A program made the translations under genes and the position numbers. Positions 17,543 through 26,311 of a stretch of 64,000 bases of DNA are shown here, in pieces. Under the pieces are notes generated by a model. The model was not told where the DNA came from. It worked only from the letters and a program-made list of their open reading frames with translations, and searched no databases. The DNA comes from Lutibacter sp. B1 (GTDB lineage Bacteria; Bacteroidota; Bacteroidia; Flavobacteriales; Flavobacteriaceae): positions 186,001-250,000 of the forward strand of contig NZ_JAAZUI010000001.1 in NCBI RefSeq assembly GCF_012524075.1, given 5' to 3'. Position 1 is the first letter of the stretch. Every line of letters begins with the position of its first letter.

Positions 17543-17860
17543 GTGGAAATTCTAAGATTCATAGTTCACTACGGAATGCACTTTTTAGTTCCCGGTTTAA
17601 TTGCTATAGTGTTTTTTAAAAATAATTGGAAAAAAGTATGGCTTATGTTAATTGCTACAATGCTTGTAGATGTAGATCACTTTATGGCAACTCCAATGTT
17701 TGATGCAAACCGATGTAGTATAAATAACCACCCATTACATTCATATTATGCCATTTTTGGTTATACAATTCTTTTAATCTTCCCAAAAACTAGAATTATA
17801 GCAATAGGTTTACTTTTTCACATGTTTACCGATTGTATAGATTGTTTATGGATAAAGTAA
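17543..17860 (+). CDS. DUF6122 family small membrane protein
   Basis: 105 residues starting at GTG (17543), two bases after the WbqC-like stop. It has about three hydrophobic helices, residues 12-24, 31-42 and 70-95. Conserved polar residues are HYGMHFLVPG, DVDHFMATPMFDANRCSINNHPLH, and a final HMFTDCIDC. The histidines and acids spaced between helices recall a metal-dependent membrane hydrolase, but no activity is known. Probably the last gene of the parA-to-DUF6122 run. Confidence 0.82.
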   Translation: MEILRFIVHYGMHFLVPGLIAIVFFKNNWKKVWLMLIATMLVDVDHFMATPMFDANRCSINNHPLHSYYAIFGYTILLIFPKTRIIAIGLLFHMFTDCIDCLWIK

Positions 17861-17968
17861 TCATCTAAAAAAACACCAATACATATTTTGTAAATTATTA
17901 ACTCAACTTTACAATTTTTTAATAAAAAAACAACCTTTTATAATTATAATTACCTAACTTTAACATCA

Positions 17969-17986
17969 TTAACAATTTTTTGTTAA
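17969..17986. promoter_or_regulatory. Inverted repeat TTAACAATTTTTTGTTAA
   Basis: A 7-base perfect inverted repeat with a four-T centre in the 187-base gap before the YiiX-like gene. It could be an operator or a weak terminator for the preceding unit. AT-rich palindromes also arise by chance. Confidence 0.3.
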
Positions 17987-18047
17987 ACACTACTACTTTC
18001 TAATTTAATCAAAAGTTTTTAAAACCCCGTTTTTAAAATACTGATAT

Positions 18048-18653
18048 ATGATTAAAAAATTATTTATCACTTTATTTTTATTGGGGATTGTTGTGATTGG
18101 TTTTAAGTATTTTTTATTTATTACTGAACATAACAACAAAGGAGAAATTCCTATTTCAAATCTAAAAAATGGCGATTTGGTTTTACGCTGTGGCCGTTCA
18201 ACTGAAAGCTATGCTGTTTATTTAGCAGATAAAGATGCTGAGTTTTCTCATATAGGAATTATACAAATTGATAACAATATCCCTTATGTTATTCATGCAG
18301 TACCGCATAAACTTAAAACTATAAAAAAAGAAACACTCCAAGAGTTTCTAAAACCAGAAAATGCATCTAAATATGCTATTTACCGTACCACATTTAGCCA
18401 AACTATTTTAAATAAAGTTGTTAATGAAGCAAATCAATTCTATACAAAAAAACTCACATTTGATGATGATTTTGATTTAAAAACCAATAATAAATTGTAT
18501 TGCACAGAGCTTATAGTAAAAGCATTTAAAAATGCTGGAGTAACACTAAACATTAAAACAAAAAACCTCAATTATATAGTTAATACTCACGCTATTATTT
18601 TCCCTTCAGAATTCACTAAAAAACCAATTTTTAACAAACTAAATATTAATTAA
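18048..18653 (+). CDS. YiiX/YebB-like NlpC/P60-type cysteine hydrolase
   Basis: 201 residues with one N-terminal hydrophobic helix (residues 4-27), so membrane-anchored or exported. The permuted NlpC/P60 fold shows as NGDLVLRCG near 42, the histidine in FSHIGII near 67, and the cysteine in LYCTELIVKAF near 149. In the permuted group this His-before-Cys order is expected. Such enzymes act on peptidoglycan peptides or lipid amides. The particular bond cut here is unknown. It begins a four-gene run of small envelope proteins. Confidence 0.85.
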   Translation: MIKKLFITLFLLGIVVIGFKYFLFITEHNNKGEIPISNLKNGDLVLRCGRSTESYAVYLADKDAEFSHIGIIQIDNNIPYVIHAVPHKLKTIKKETLQEFLKPENASKYAIYRTTFSQTILNKVVNEANQFYTKKLTFDDDFDLKTNNKLYCTELIVKAFKNAGVTLNIKTKNLNYIVNTHAIIFPSEFTKKPIFNKLNIN

Positions 18654-18665
18654 ATAACAAAAGTC

Positions 18666-18932
18666 ATGAAAAACAAACTTCTTTATTTGGACACAATGAT
18701 TACTCCACAAATTATCACATTTATTTACTGGATTCTTTTATTATCAAGTATTGGTGCAGGCCTTTTTACTATGTTTGGTGGTTTTGGAGGATTCACATTC
18801 TCAAAATTTTTAACAGGTATTTTTACTATGGTTGCCGGTGCAGTTGCAGTAAGAATTTGGTGTGAGTTGCTAATTGTAATTTTCAAAATCCATGAAAATC
18901 TTAAAAAAATAGCAACTAACAAGGAGGAATAA
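18666..18932 (+). CDS. DUF4282 family membrane protein
   Basis: 88 residues with two hydrophobic helices, about residues 15-33 and 42-72, separated by a Gly/Phe-rich turn (MFGGFGGFTFSKF). The C-terminal RIWCELLIVIFKIHENLKKI matches the DUF4282 signature, where the conserved Arg and Glu lie in the second helix. The function is unknown. It starts 12 bases after the YiiX-like gene and 50 bases before the lipoprotein gene, suggesting co-transcription. Confidence 0.75.
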   Translation: MKNKLLYLDTMITPQIITFIYWILLLSSIGAGLFTMFGGFGGFTFSKFLTGIFTMVAGAVAVRIWCELLIVIFKIHENLKKIATNKEE

Positions 18933-18982
18933 AAAACTATTCAAAACAATAAATTTTAGTAAACAATCAAATATTATAAATC

Positions 18983-19390
18983 ATGAAAAATTCAACAATT
19001 TACACAGTTCTTTTAACCTTAATTATTACAATAGGTTTATTTTCTTGCGGTTCAGGAAACTCTCCAAGTAGTACAGTTTTAAAAAGTTTTGATTTAATGA
19101 AAAGTAAAGATTATGAGAAAATAGCTGCTATGTATGTAAACGATAATGGAGAAAAATTATCAGAAGAAGAAGCTAAAAAAATAGAAGGTTTAATTGGTAT
19201 GGGAGCTAAAGAGCATGAAAAAGAAGGTGGTATAGACAACGTTACCATTGATGAAGAAACTATAAGTGAAGATGGAAAAGAAGCTACAGTAGACTTCACA
19301 ATACATTACAAAAATGGAGAAACTGACAAAGATGATGCAGATTTAATAAATGTTGACGGAAAATGGTATATGGTTCTCAATATGAATTAA
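18983..19390 (+). CDS. DUF4878-type lipoprotein
   Basis: 135 residues with a lipoprotein signal peptide ending at LFSCG (cysteine near 22). The mature part is the NTF2-like DUF4878 domain: a helix with MKSKDYEKIAAMYV, an acidic loop, then strands ending in INVDGKWYMVLN. Such domains are small, cone-shaped ligand-binding or scaffolding modules on the cell surface. The same domain returns at the C-terminus of the next gene. A terminator follows directly, so this is likely the end of the YiiX-DUF4282-lipoprotein unit. Confidence 0.82.
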   Translation: MKNSTIYTVLLTLIITIGLFSCGSGNSPSSTVLKSFDLMKSKDYEKIAAMYVNDNGEKLSEEEAKKIEGLIGMGAKEHEKEGGIDNVTIDEETISEDGKEATVDFTIHYKNGETDKDDADLINVDGKWYMVLNMN

Positions 19391-19398
19391 TTAAACTC

Positions 19399-19431
19399 AA
19401 AAAAATCCCGGAAGAAATTTTGGGATTTTTT
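19399..19431 (+). terminator. Rho-independent terminator after the lipoprotein gene
   Basis: AAAAATCCC (19401-19409) pairs with GGGATTTTT (19422-19430) around a short loop and leads into a T-run. It begins nine bases after the stop codon. Confidence 0.8.
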
Positions 19432-19467
19432 GATTAAAAATATAGGATAGTAAATAAAAACAATATT

Positions 19468-21156
19468 ATGAAATATAAAATTATCTTCTTTTCATTATTG
19501 TTCATTTTATGTTCAACGAAAAAAAATTTAGCCCAAGAGAATAAATCAATAAAAATTGAAAATATAGCTGAAGAAACTGTTTGGCCTTCTGTTTATAAAA
19601 CATTCCAAGAACTAAAATTACCACGACCAATAATTGATAAACAAAGCGGAACAGGACAAACTAATTACTATAACTATACCAGTTTAATAATAAAAAACAG
19701 GCTTCGTTTTAAGTTTGAATATGGGTATGGAATATTAACAATTACACTTTTTGAAAGACAATATCAAACAGATAATGGATGGGCTGACAATCCTTTACCA
19801 ATGTCCAAAAAAAAAGCTGAAAAAATTCTAAACCCCATCAAAAAAAGAATTGTTGAACTCACAAAGGATAAACCCTACATAGACACAAGCCAAATTACTC
19901 AAGCCAAACAAGAATCTGAAAAAGAAAAAGCAGGAATTTATGATAGCTTTGTTATTGTAAAAACAGATGATGATAAAATGGATTTACTTGCCATTCATGA
20001 AAATGGCAATATTATGGGATTTGATTTATCGGAAGACAAAAAAATGGTAAAATCACTCATTTTTAAAGAAAATGAAAATGCAGAAGCTGTGATAATGCTT
20101 TTTAATAATGAAGGATTCCCAAAAGGATTAGTTACTAATGAGTATGCTGTAAATATTAAACCTGCCGAAAATAATATAGTAGAACTTTCTATTTATGATT
20201 TAAATGGAAATTTTATCAGTACTGAACAGACAGAATTACAAGATTTAGAATCTTTTTCAATAACTATAGAACAGGAAAAAGAAGGAAAAGGACCCGGAAC
20301 TTCATCAATAATTTTCGTAATCGATCTAAAAAATATGTCCAAGTATCTTGGCTATGCCTCAACTGCATTACAAACTGTTACATGTGTAGGCTTAATTGCC
20401 TCAGGAGCCGGAGTTCCTCTTGCTGCCGTTACTTGTGGCTCTGCCTTAGTTGATTTAACAGTTCAAGTATTACCCAAAGAAAACTTTCTATATGATGAAT
20501 TGGAACTTTTATCGGAGGTGAGTGCACTTATACCTACCAAGAGTCCATTAGCATTTGTAAAACTTTTTGAAAATTTTGACCGAGGAAATAAATTATTGGT
20601 GGGTTTAAAAAGACTTACTTCAAGTTCCAGCGACCTTTTAGATAAATATTTTCCGGAAGATAAAGTTGTTATAGAAAATAATTCTGAAATTATTAGTGAA
20701 TCAACTACACAAAACTCAAAACCAAAAAACAACAAACCTGCTATTATAAAAAAGGCTTGGGAAGAAGATGAAAATTCGTTGCCTGAAGAAGAAACCGGTT
20801 ATCGAAATAATTTCTCTTTAGACAATACTTCTCCCGGTAAAACTATGGTATTATTAATTGATTTATTTAAAAATAATGAATTTGAAAAAGCCGCCAGTTT
20901 ATATGTAGGGCCTGATGGAGAACAGTTTTCTGAAGATGATTTCAAAAAAATGGAAGGTTTGTTAGCTATGGCTTCTGAAAAACAAAAAAAGCAAGGAGAA
21001 AGTTTCAAAAAAGTAACTATTAATAAAGAAACTATTAGTGAAGATGGCAAAACTGCAATTGTTAATTCCACCATGGAAAACAGCAATAACGAAACAACTA
21101 CACAAGATAATAAATTATTTAATATCGATGGTAAATGGTATGTTTCAATAAAATAA
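19468..21156 (+). CDS. Large secreted protein with C-terminal DUF4878-like domain
   Basis: 562 residues, not recognised as a whole. The signal peptide is residues 1-22 (cleavage after LAQ; C15 might instead be a lipid site). The first 180 residues look globular. Residues 290-335 are a Gly/Ala-rich hydrophobic pair with two cysteines (TCVGLIASGAG, LAAVTCGSALVDL) that could enter a membrane or form a buried hairpin. A linker rich in Asn, Ser and Glu (about 400-455) leads to residues 461-562. These repeat the DUF4878 domain of the preceding lipoprotein almost segment by segment, including ETISEDGK and NIDGKWYVSI. A fusion after local duplication is the simplest reading. Function unknown. Confidence 0.7.
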   Translation: MKYKIIFFSLLFILCSTKKNLAQENKSIKIENIAEETVWPSVYKTFQELKLPRPIIDKQSGTGQTNYYNYTSLIIKNRLRFKFEYGYGILTITLFERQYQTDNGWADNPLPMSKKKAEKILNPIKKRIVELTKDKPYIDTSQITQAKQESEKEKAGIYDSFVIVKTDDDKMDLLAIHENGNIMGFDLSEDKKMVKSLIFKENENAEAVIMLFNNEGFPKGLVTNEYAVNIKPAENNIVELSIYDLNGNFISTEQTELQDLESFSITIEQEKEGKGPGTSSIIFVIDLKNMSKYLGYASTALQTVTCVGLIASGAGVPLAAVTCGSALVDLTVQVLPKENFLYDELELLSEVSALIPTKSPLAFVKLFENFDRGNKLLVGLKRLTSSSSDLLDKYFPEDKVVIENNSEIISESTTQNSKPKNNKPAIIKKAWEEDENSLPEEETGYRNNFSLDNTSPGKTMVLLIDLFKNNEFEKAASLYVGPDGEQFSEDDFKKMEGLLAMASEKQKKQGESFKKVTINKETISEDGKTAIVNSTMENSNNETTTQDNKLFNIDGKWYVSIK

Positions 21157-21165
21157 TATCTTAAC

Positions 21166-21198
21166 AAAAATCCCAGCTTATGATGGCTGGGATTTTTT
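21166..21198. terminator. Bidirectional terminator between converging genes
   Basis: A 12-base perfect stem (21166-21177 with 21186-21197, AAAAATCCCAGC / GCTGGGATTTTT) with an eight-base loop. A-runs and T-runs on both sides serve the rightward 562-residue protein gene and the leftward ettA. Confidence 0.9.
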
Positions 21199-21203
21199 AA
21201 ATA

Positions 21204-22895
21204 TTATCTTATCAACTTCTTATACTTGATACGTTTCGGCATTAAATCGCCACCTAAACGCTTTTTCTTATTTTCTTCATATTCAGAAAAGGAACCTTCA
21301 AAGAAATAGACTTGAGAATCACCCTCAAAAGCTAAAATATGTGTACATATTCTATCTAAAAACCAACGGTCGTGACTAATAACTACAGCACAACCTGCAA
21401 AGTTTTCCAAACCTTCTTCAAGTGCTCTCAATGTATTTACATCTAAATCGTTCGTAGGCTCATCTAATAATAATACATTTCCTTCTTCACGTAAAGTCAT
21501 TGCTAAATGCAAACGGTTACGCTCACCTCCCGAAAGTGTATTCACTTTTTTGTTTTGATCACTTCCGGAGAAATTGAATCTACTTAAATATGCTCTAGAA
21601 TTCACTTGCTTTCCTCCCATTAAAATCAGTTCCTGCTCATCAGCAAAATTTTGCCAAATGGTTTTTTCAGGATTAATATTAGAATGTGTTTGATCTACAT
21701 AAGCAATTTTAGCGGTTTCACCAACTTTAAATTCACCTTTATCAGAAGTTTCTTCACCCATAATCATTCTGAAAATTGTAGTTTTACCGGCTCCATTTGG
21801 TCCAATAATTCCAACTATTCCGGCTTGTGGTAAGTTAAACTCCAAATTTTCATACAATAATTTATCTCCATAAGCCTTAGAAACACCTTTAGCTTCAATT
21901 ACATTTGTTCCTAATCTTGGACCATTTGGAATATAAATCTCTAATTTTTCATCCAATTTATTTTGATCTTGACTCATTAACTTATCATAATTTGCCAAAC
22001 GCGCTTTTGATTTTGCATGACGTCCTTTTGGAGCCATTCTAACCCATTCTAACTCACGCTCTAACGTTTTTTGGCGTTTCGAAGCGGTTTTTGATTCCAA
22101 CGCCAATCGTTTCGATTTTTGATCTAACCACGATGAATAATTTCCTTTCCAAGGAATACCTTCACCTCTATCCAATTCCAAGATCCAACCCGCAACATTA
22201 TCTAAAAAGTATCTATCGTGTGTAACTGCAATTACGGTTCCTTTGTATTGTTGTAAATGATTTTCTAACCAATGCACAGATTCTGCATCTAAATGGTTTG
22301 TTGGCTCATCTAACAATAAAACATCGGGTTCTTGTAATAACAATCTACACAATGCAACTCTTCTTCGTTCACCACCTGAAAGATTTTTAATTGGAGTATC
22401 ACCATCAGGTGTTCTTAATGCATCCATGGCAATTTCTAACTTAGTGTCTAATTCCCACGCATTAGAAGCATCAATTTTATCTTGAAGTTCAGCTTGTTTA
22501 GCCATTAATTTATCCATTTTATCAGCATCAGAGTATACTTCTTCCAAACCAAACATATCGTTGATTTTATTGTACTCATCTAAAATGGCAACTGTTTCGG
22601 CAACACCTTCTTTTACAACATCTAAAACCGTTTTAGTATCATCTAATTGAGGTTCTTGCGATAAAAACCCAACAGAATATCCAGGAGCAAAAACAACATC
22701 TCCCTGATAATTTTTTTCAATTCCTGCTATGATTTTAAGCAACGTAGATTTACCGGAACCGTTTAAACCTAAAATCCCAATTTTAGCACCATAAAAGAAA
22801 CTCAAATAAATATCTTTTAAAACAGGCTTATTTGCTCCTTGGTAAGTTTTACTTACACCGGACATAGAAAAGATAACTTTCTTATCGTCTGACAT
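21204..22895 (-). CDS. ettA: Energy-dependent translational throttle protein EttA (ABC-F)
   Basis: 563 residues with two ABC cassettes and no membrane part. The first Walker A is GLNGSGKST near 42, followed by LSGGERRRVALCRLL and DEPTNHLD near 167-196. The second is GPNGAGKTT near 358, with LSGGERNR and DEPTNDLD near 445-478. Between them lies the ABC-F linker (ERELEWVRMAPKGRHAKSKAR), which in EttA reaches the tRNA in the ribosomal E/P site. It couples elongation to the ATP/ADP ratio. Length and the arm segment fit EttA rather than Uup or YheS. Confidence 0.93.
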   Translation of the reverse strand: MSDDKKVIFSMSGVSKTYQGANKPVLKDIYLSFFYGAKIGILGLNGSGKSTLLKIIAGIEKNYQGDVVFAPGYSVGFLSQEPQLDDTKTVLDVVKEGVAETVAILDEYNKINDMFGLEEVYSDADKMDKLMAKQAELQDKIDASNAWELDTKLEIAMDALRTPDGDTPIKNLSGGERRRVALCRLLLQEPDVLLLDEPTNHLDAESVHWLENHLQQYKGTVIAVTHDRYFLDNVAGWILELDRGEGIPWKGNYSSWLDQKSKRLALESKTASKRQKTLERELEWVRMAPKGRHAKSKARLANYDKLMSQDQNKLDEKLEIYIPNGPRLGTNVIEAKGVSKAYGDKLLYENLEFNLPQAGIVGIIGPNGAGKTTIFRMIMGEETSDKGEFKVGETAKIAYVDQTHSNINPEKTIWQNFADEQELILMGGKQVNSRAYLSRFNFSGSDQNKKVNTLSGGERNRLHLAMTLREEGNVLLLDEPTNDLDVNTLRALEEGLENFAGCAVVISHDRWFLDRICTHILAFEGDSQVYFFEGSFSEYEENKKKRLGGDLMPKRIKYKKLIR

Positions 22896-22936
22896 ATTTT
22901 TTTATTTTTTATTGAATTGTGTGAGTATCTATTTTT

Positions 22937-22961
22937 TCACTTTGACTCCGTTCTGCGACCA
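22937..22961. repeat. Dispersed 25-base repeat, copy 1
   Basis: This copy carries GACTCCGTTCTGCGACCA. Two further copies with the same layout lie at 35999-36023 and 37004-37028. It sits in the gap upstream of ettA, outside any gene. Confidence 0.6.
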
Positions 22962-22988
22962 AAATTACTTCTATCTTTTGACTTTTTA

Positions 22989-23165
22989 CTAAACTCTACC
23001 TTTTAGGGCATTAAATACCCAAGCTATTGCGAAAAACCCTATTCCAACTGATGCGAAACCCCATCCGGCAATATCATCATATTTAAAAGCTCCTAATGCT
23101 ATTAAAATAACTCCTTCTAAAATCATAATAAATGTTGCCCACGCTAATACTTTATTTTTATTCAT
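22989..23165 (-). CDS. Small two-helix membrane protein (CAL67264-like)
   Basis: A 58-residue reading frame starts at the ATG at 23165 and ends with TAG at 22989. The product begins MNKNKVLAWATFIMILEGVI, continues with FKYDDIAGWGFASVGIGFF and ends NALKGRV. Two hydrophobic helices (about 8-25 and 35-52) are joined by a short polar turn. It resembles, from memory, a small flavobacterial membrane family named after the Gramella protein CAL67264. Regular codon use and the conserved-looking Trp/Gly residues support a real gene. Function unknown. Confidence 0.7.
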   Translation of the reverse strand: MNKNKVLAWATFIMILEGVILIALGAFKYDDIAGWGFASVGIGFFAIAWVFNALKGRV

Positions 23166-23249
23166 TTTAAAAAAATATTTTAAATGTTAATTTCTAACTA
23201 CTTACAATTAAAGCAGTTTGCAAATATCGTAAATTTATACCGAATTACA

Positions 23250-23280
23250 TAAAAAACGCCCTCAATAAGAGAGCGTTTAA
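23250..23280 (-). terminator. Terminator of the aceB-aceA unit
   Basis: Arms 23254-23263 and 23269-23278 form a 10-base stem with one G-U pair. On the leftward strand a T-run follows. It lies 26 bases after the aceA stop. Confidence 0.8.
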
Positions 23281-23306
23281 TCCAAACGATATAAAAAAAT
23301 CAGTTT

Positions 23307-24584
23307 TTAAAACTGAGCAATTTCAGTTGAGTTTTTCATGGCTGCAGTTGAAGTTTTTCCACTTGTAACCGAATTTTGAATGGCATCAAAATAAGTTGTA
23401 CCAACAAAACTTTGGTGTTTTACAGCTTTAAAACCATCTTTTTGCAATGCAAATTCACGCTCTTGCAATTCAGAGTAACCTGCCATACCACGTTCTTTAT
23501 AAGCTTTTGAAAGTTCGAACATACTTGTATTTAAAGCATGGAAACCTGCCAATGTTATAAATTGAAATTTGTATCCCATTGCTGCCAACTCTTCTCTAAA
23601 AGTCTCCATTTCTTTTACTGTTAATTTTGCGGCCCAGTTAAATGATGGAGAACAATTATACGCCAACATTTTTCCCGGAAATTTAGCATGAATTCCCTCT
23701 GCAAATTTTCGAGCTTGTTCTAAATCGGGATTTGAAGTTTCCATCCAAAGTAAATCGGCATACGGCGCATAAGACAAGCCTCTGTCTATACCTTGTTCAA
23801 CTCCATTTTTCACATAAAAAAATCCTTCAGAACTACGTTCACCGGTAATAAATTTATGATCTCTGGAATCGATGTCACTTGTAATTAAATTTGCTGCGTC
23901 AGCATCTGTTCTTGCAACAATAAGCGTTGGTACACCCGCAACATCAGCCGCTAAACGTGCCGCAATTAACTTATTTACAGCCTCTTGTGTAGGCACTAAA
24001 ACTTTACCTCCCAAATGTCCACATTTTTTTGCTGAAGATAATTGGTCTTCAAAATGAACACCTGCAGCTCCGGCTTCAATCATAGCTTTCATCAATTCAA
24101 ACGCATTTAAATTTCCGCCAAAACCGGCTTCAGCATCAGCTACAATAGGCACTAAATAATCAATTTTTTTGTCTGAATTATTTACACATTGTATTTGATC
24201 TCTTCTAATAAGTGCATTATTAATTTTTTTAACTACAGAAGGAACACTATTTACAGGATATAAAGATTGGTCCGGGTACATTTCACCGGCTAAATTGGCA
24301 TCGGCAGCAACTTGCCATCCACTTAAATAAATAGCTTCTAAACCTGCTTCAACTTCTTGCACCGCTTGATTGCCTGTTAAAGCTCCCAATCCGGCCACAA
24401 AATCCTGATTGTTTAATTTTTTCCATAAAATTTCTGCACCTCTACGCGCTATAGAATGTTCAATTTGATAAGAACCTTGCAATGTTACTACTTCTTCTGC
24501 AGTATAAGGCCGTTCAATTCCTTTCCAACGCGGGTTCGTTTCCCAATCAGTAATTAATTGTTGTATTCTTTCTTTAGTTTTCAT
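23307..24584 (-). CDS. aceA: Isocitrate lyase
   Basis: 425 residues, the length of bacterial isocitrate lyase. The catalytic motif KKCGH is at residues 186-190 (nucleophile C188). Metal and substrate residues lie in [12 protein letters not shown] near 147-158, [10 protein letters not shown] near 223 and the YNCSPSFNW box near 321. It splits isocitrate into glyoxylate and succinate, the first step of the glyoxylate shunt. That shunt lets the cell grow on acetyl-CoA from fatty acids. It follows aceB after 76 bases in the same direction and ends before a terminator. Confidence 0.97.
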   Translation of the reverse strand: MKTKERIQQLITDWETNPRWKGIERPYTAEEVVTLQGSYQIEHSIARRGAEILWKKLNNQDFVAGLGALTGNQAVQEVEAGLEAIYLSGWQVAADANLAGEMYPDQSLYPVNSVPSVVKKINNALIRRDQIQCVNNSDKKIDYLVPIVADAEAGFGGNLNAFELMKAMIEAGAAGVHFEDQLSSAKKCGHLGGKVLVPTQEAVNKLIAARLAADVAGVPTLIVARTDADAANLITSDIDSRDHKFITGERSSEGFFYVKNGVEQGIDRGLSYAPYADLLWMETSNPDLEQARKFAEGIHAKFPGKMLAYNCSPSFNWAAKLTVKEMETFREELAAMGYKFQFITLAGFHALNTSMFELSKAYKERGMAGYSELQEREFALQKDGFKAVKHQSFVGTTYFDAIQNSVTSGKTSTAAMKNSTEIAQF

Positions 24585-24660
24585 AATTTTGGTGTGTATT
24601 TAATTTTTATGATTAATTATATGAATCACCCTTTAATTTAGCGGTTTTTGGGTGGTTTTT

Positions 24661-26259
24661 TTATATGTATTTATATGCTTTTAAGGTTAAAAATTCCTCA
24701 AATTCATCTGATATTACTAAGGAATTGAACAATTCGATTGCAGTACTGAATTTTCCGTTTTGATAGTACTCTTCACCAACTAATTCTTTAATTTTTTGAA
24801 TTTCACTATCTAAAAAATCCATATAAAGCTGTAAGGTAAATTTTCGTCCATCTTCCATTAAAACATTACTGTGCAACCATTGCCACAATTGAGTTCTTGA
24901 AATTTCGGCAGTTGCAGCATCTTCCATTAAATTATATAAGGCAGCTGCACCATTACCCGATAACCACGATTCCATATATAAAATTCCTACATTTATATTT
25001 TTTCTGATTCCTTTCTCGGTAATGGTACCTTTAGGTTGTTCAATTAATTGTTCTTCGGTAATATTTAAATCGGTTCTTTTATTCTGGATTTGATTTTTTT
25101 CGGGCATATATGTATCAAAAACTTCCATGGCAACTGAAACCAATCCCGGATGCGCTACCCAAGTACCGTCGTGTCCATTTTTAGCTTCCCTAATTTTATC
25201 GACTGTAACTTTTTCAAAAGCTATTCTATTTGCTTCTTCATCGTTTTTTACAGGAATTTGAGCTGCCATACCACCAATTGCATGTACATTACGTTTATGA
25301 CAACGTTGAATTACCCGTAACGAATACGCTTCCATAAAAGGCGAAGCCATAGTTACTTGATCTCTGTCCGGCACTATAAAATTTTGATGATTTCTAAACT
25401 TTTTGATGTAAGAGAAAATATAATCCCATCTGCCACAATTCAAACCTGCCATATGCTCTTTTAACTCATATATAATTTCATCTATTTGAAAACTTGCCGT
25501 AATAGTTTCAATTAAAACAGTAGCTTTTATAGTTCCTTGTTTAACATTTAAATAATTTTGAGCATATATAAAAACCTCATTCCACCAACGAGCTTCTAAA
25601 TAGTGTTCTAATTTTGGTAAATAAAAATACGGACCGGAGTTATTTGCTTTCAATTGTTTTACATTATGAAAAAAGTACAGTCCAAAATCTACCAAAGAGC
25701 CCGACATTTCTCTACCGTTTACCATCATATTCTTTTCATTTAGGTGCAAACCTCTTGGCCTTACTAAAAGCGTGGCTGTTTCAGAATTTAATTTGTATTT
25801 TTTACCTGCTTCATTTGTAAAAGATATTGTTTTGTTAATTGCATCCATTAAATTTTTTTGCCCTTCCATCACATTTTTCCATGAAGGTGAATTGCTGTCT
25901 TCAAAATCGGCCATAAAAACTTTTGCTCCTGAGTTTAGCGCATTTATGATCATTTTTCGCTCAACCGGGCCGGTTATTTCTACTCTTCTATCCAACAAAT
26001 CATCAGGCAATGGTGCTGCAACCCAATCTCCTTCTCTAATTGCTTTAGTTTCTCTTGGAAATTCAGGAAAATTACCTTTATCAAAATGCTCTTGTTGTTT
26101 TTCTCTTCTTGCTAACAATTCCAATCTTTCACTATTGAATTTTTCGTGTAATTGAACTAAAAAATCTAATGCTTCATTAGTTAATATTTCGCTGTAATAA
26201 TTTTTAACTTGTTCTGCAAAAGACACTGTTTGAATTGTTGTTTCATTAAAATTTTTCAT
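24661..26259 (-). CDS. aceB: Malate synthase A
   Basis: 532 residues, matching malate synthase A. Recognisable parts are GPVERKMIINALNSGAKVFMADFEDS (about 93-118), RPRGLHLNEKN near 168, ETITASFQIDEIIYEL near 251 and the GRWDYIFSYIKKF segment near 275. A late acidic catalytic residue lies in MEDAATAEISR near 441. It condenses glyoxylate with acetyl-CoA to malate. It is first in an aceB-aceA unit read from a good TTG / TATGTTTG promoter at 26281-26311. The divergent RamB-like regulator starts 121 bases away. Confidence 0.96.
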   Translation of the reverse strand: MKNFNETTIQTVSFAEQVKNYYSEILTNEALDFLVQLHEKFNSERLELLARREKQQEHFDKGNFPEFPRETKAIREGDWVAAPLPDDLLDRRVEITGPVERKMIINALNSGAKVFMADFEDSNSPSWKNVMEGQKNLMDAINKTISFTNEAGKKYKLNSETATLLVRPRGLHLNEKNMMVNGREMSGSLVDFGLYFFHNVKQLKANNSGPYFYLPKLEHYLEARWWNEVFIYAQNYLNVKQGTIKATVLIETITASFQIDEIIYELKEHMAGLNCGRWDYIFSYIKKFRNHQNFIVPDRDQVTMASPFMEAYSLRVIQRCHKRNVHAIGGMAAQIPVKNDEEANRIAFEKVTVDKIREAKNGHDGTWVAHPGLVSVAMEVFDTYMPEKNQIQNKRTDLNITEEQLIEQPKGTITEKGIRKNINVGILYMESWLSGNGAAALYNLMEDAATAEISRTQLWQWLHSNVLMEDGRKFTLQLYMDFLDSEIQKIKELVGEEYYQNGKFSTAIELFNSLVISDEFEEFLTLKAYKYI

Positions 26260-26280
26260 GACTTTTAAATTTTATGTAGA

Positions 26281-26311
26281 CAAACATAGAATAAACTTTT
26301 TAAAAAAACAA
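26281..26311 (-). promoter_or_regulatory. aceB promoter, TTG-N20-TATGTTTG
   Basis: On the leftward strand, TTG (complement of 26309-26311), exactly 20 bases, then TATGTTTG (complement of 26281-26288). This is a full match to the Bacteroidota promoter consensus. The aceB ATG is 21 bases further on. Confidence 0.75.

Noticed and set aside
17861-18047. A tRNA or small RNA in the 187-base gap before the YiiX-like gene
   Set aside because: Very AT-rich, no cloverleaf or T-loop sequence; only a short inverted repeat is seen.
18048-21156. A toxin-immunity or defence island
   Set aside because: No nuclease, toxin, immunity or mobility signature is visible; the genes look like ordinary envelope proteins apart from the hydrophobic hairpin noted separately.
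20799-21167. A 122-residue reading frame on the strand opposite the large secreted protein
   Set aside because: It is the antisense shadow of a well-supported coding region, has no ribosome site and no family resemblance.
24627-24656. Hairpin CACCC...GGGTG with a T-run between aceB and aceA
   Set aside because: The T-run is on the strand without a gene; on the aceB-aceA strand nothing like a terminator follows.
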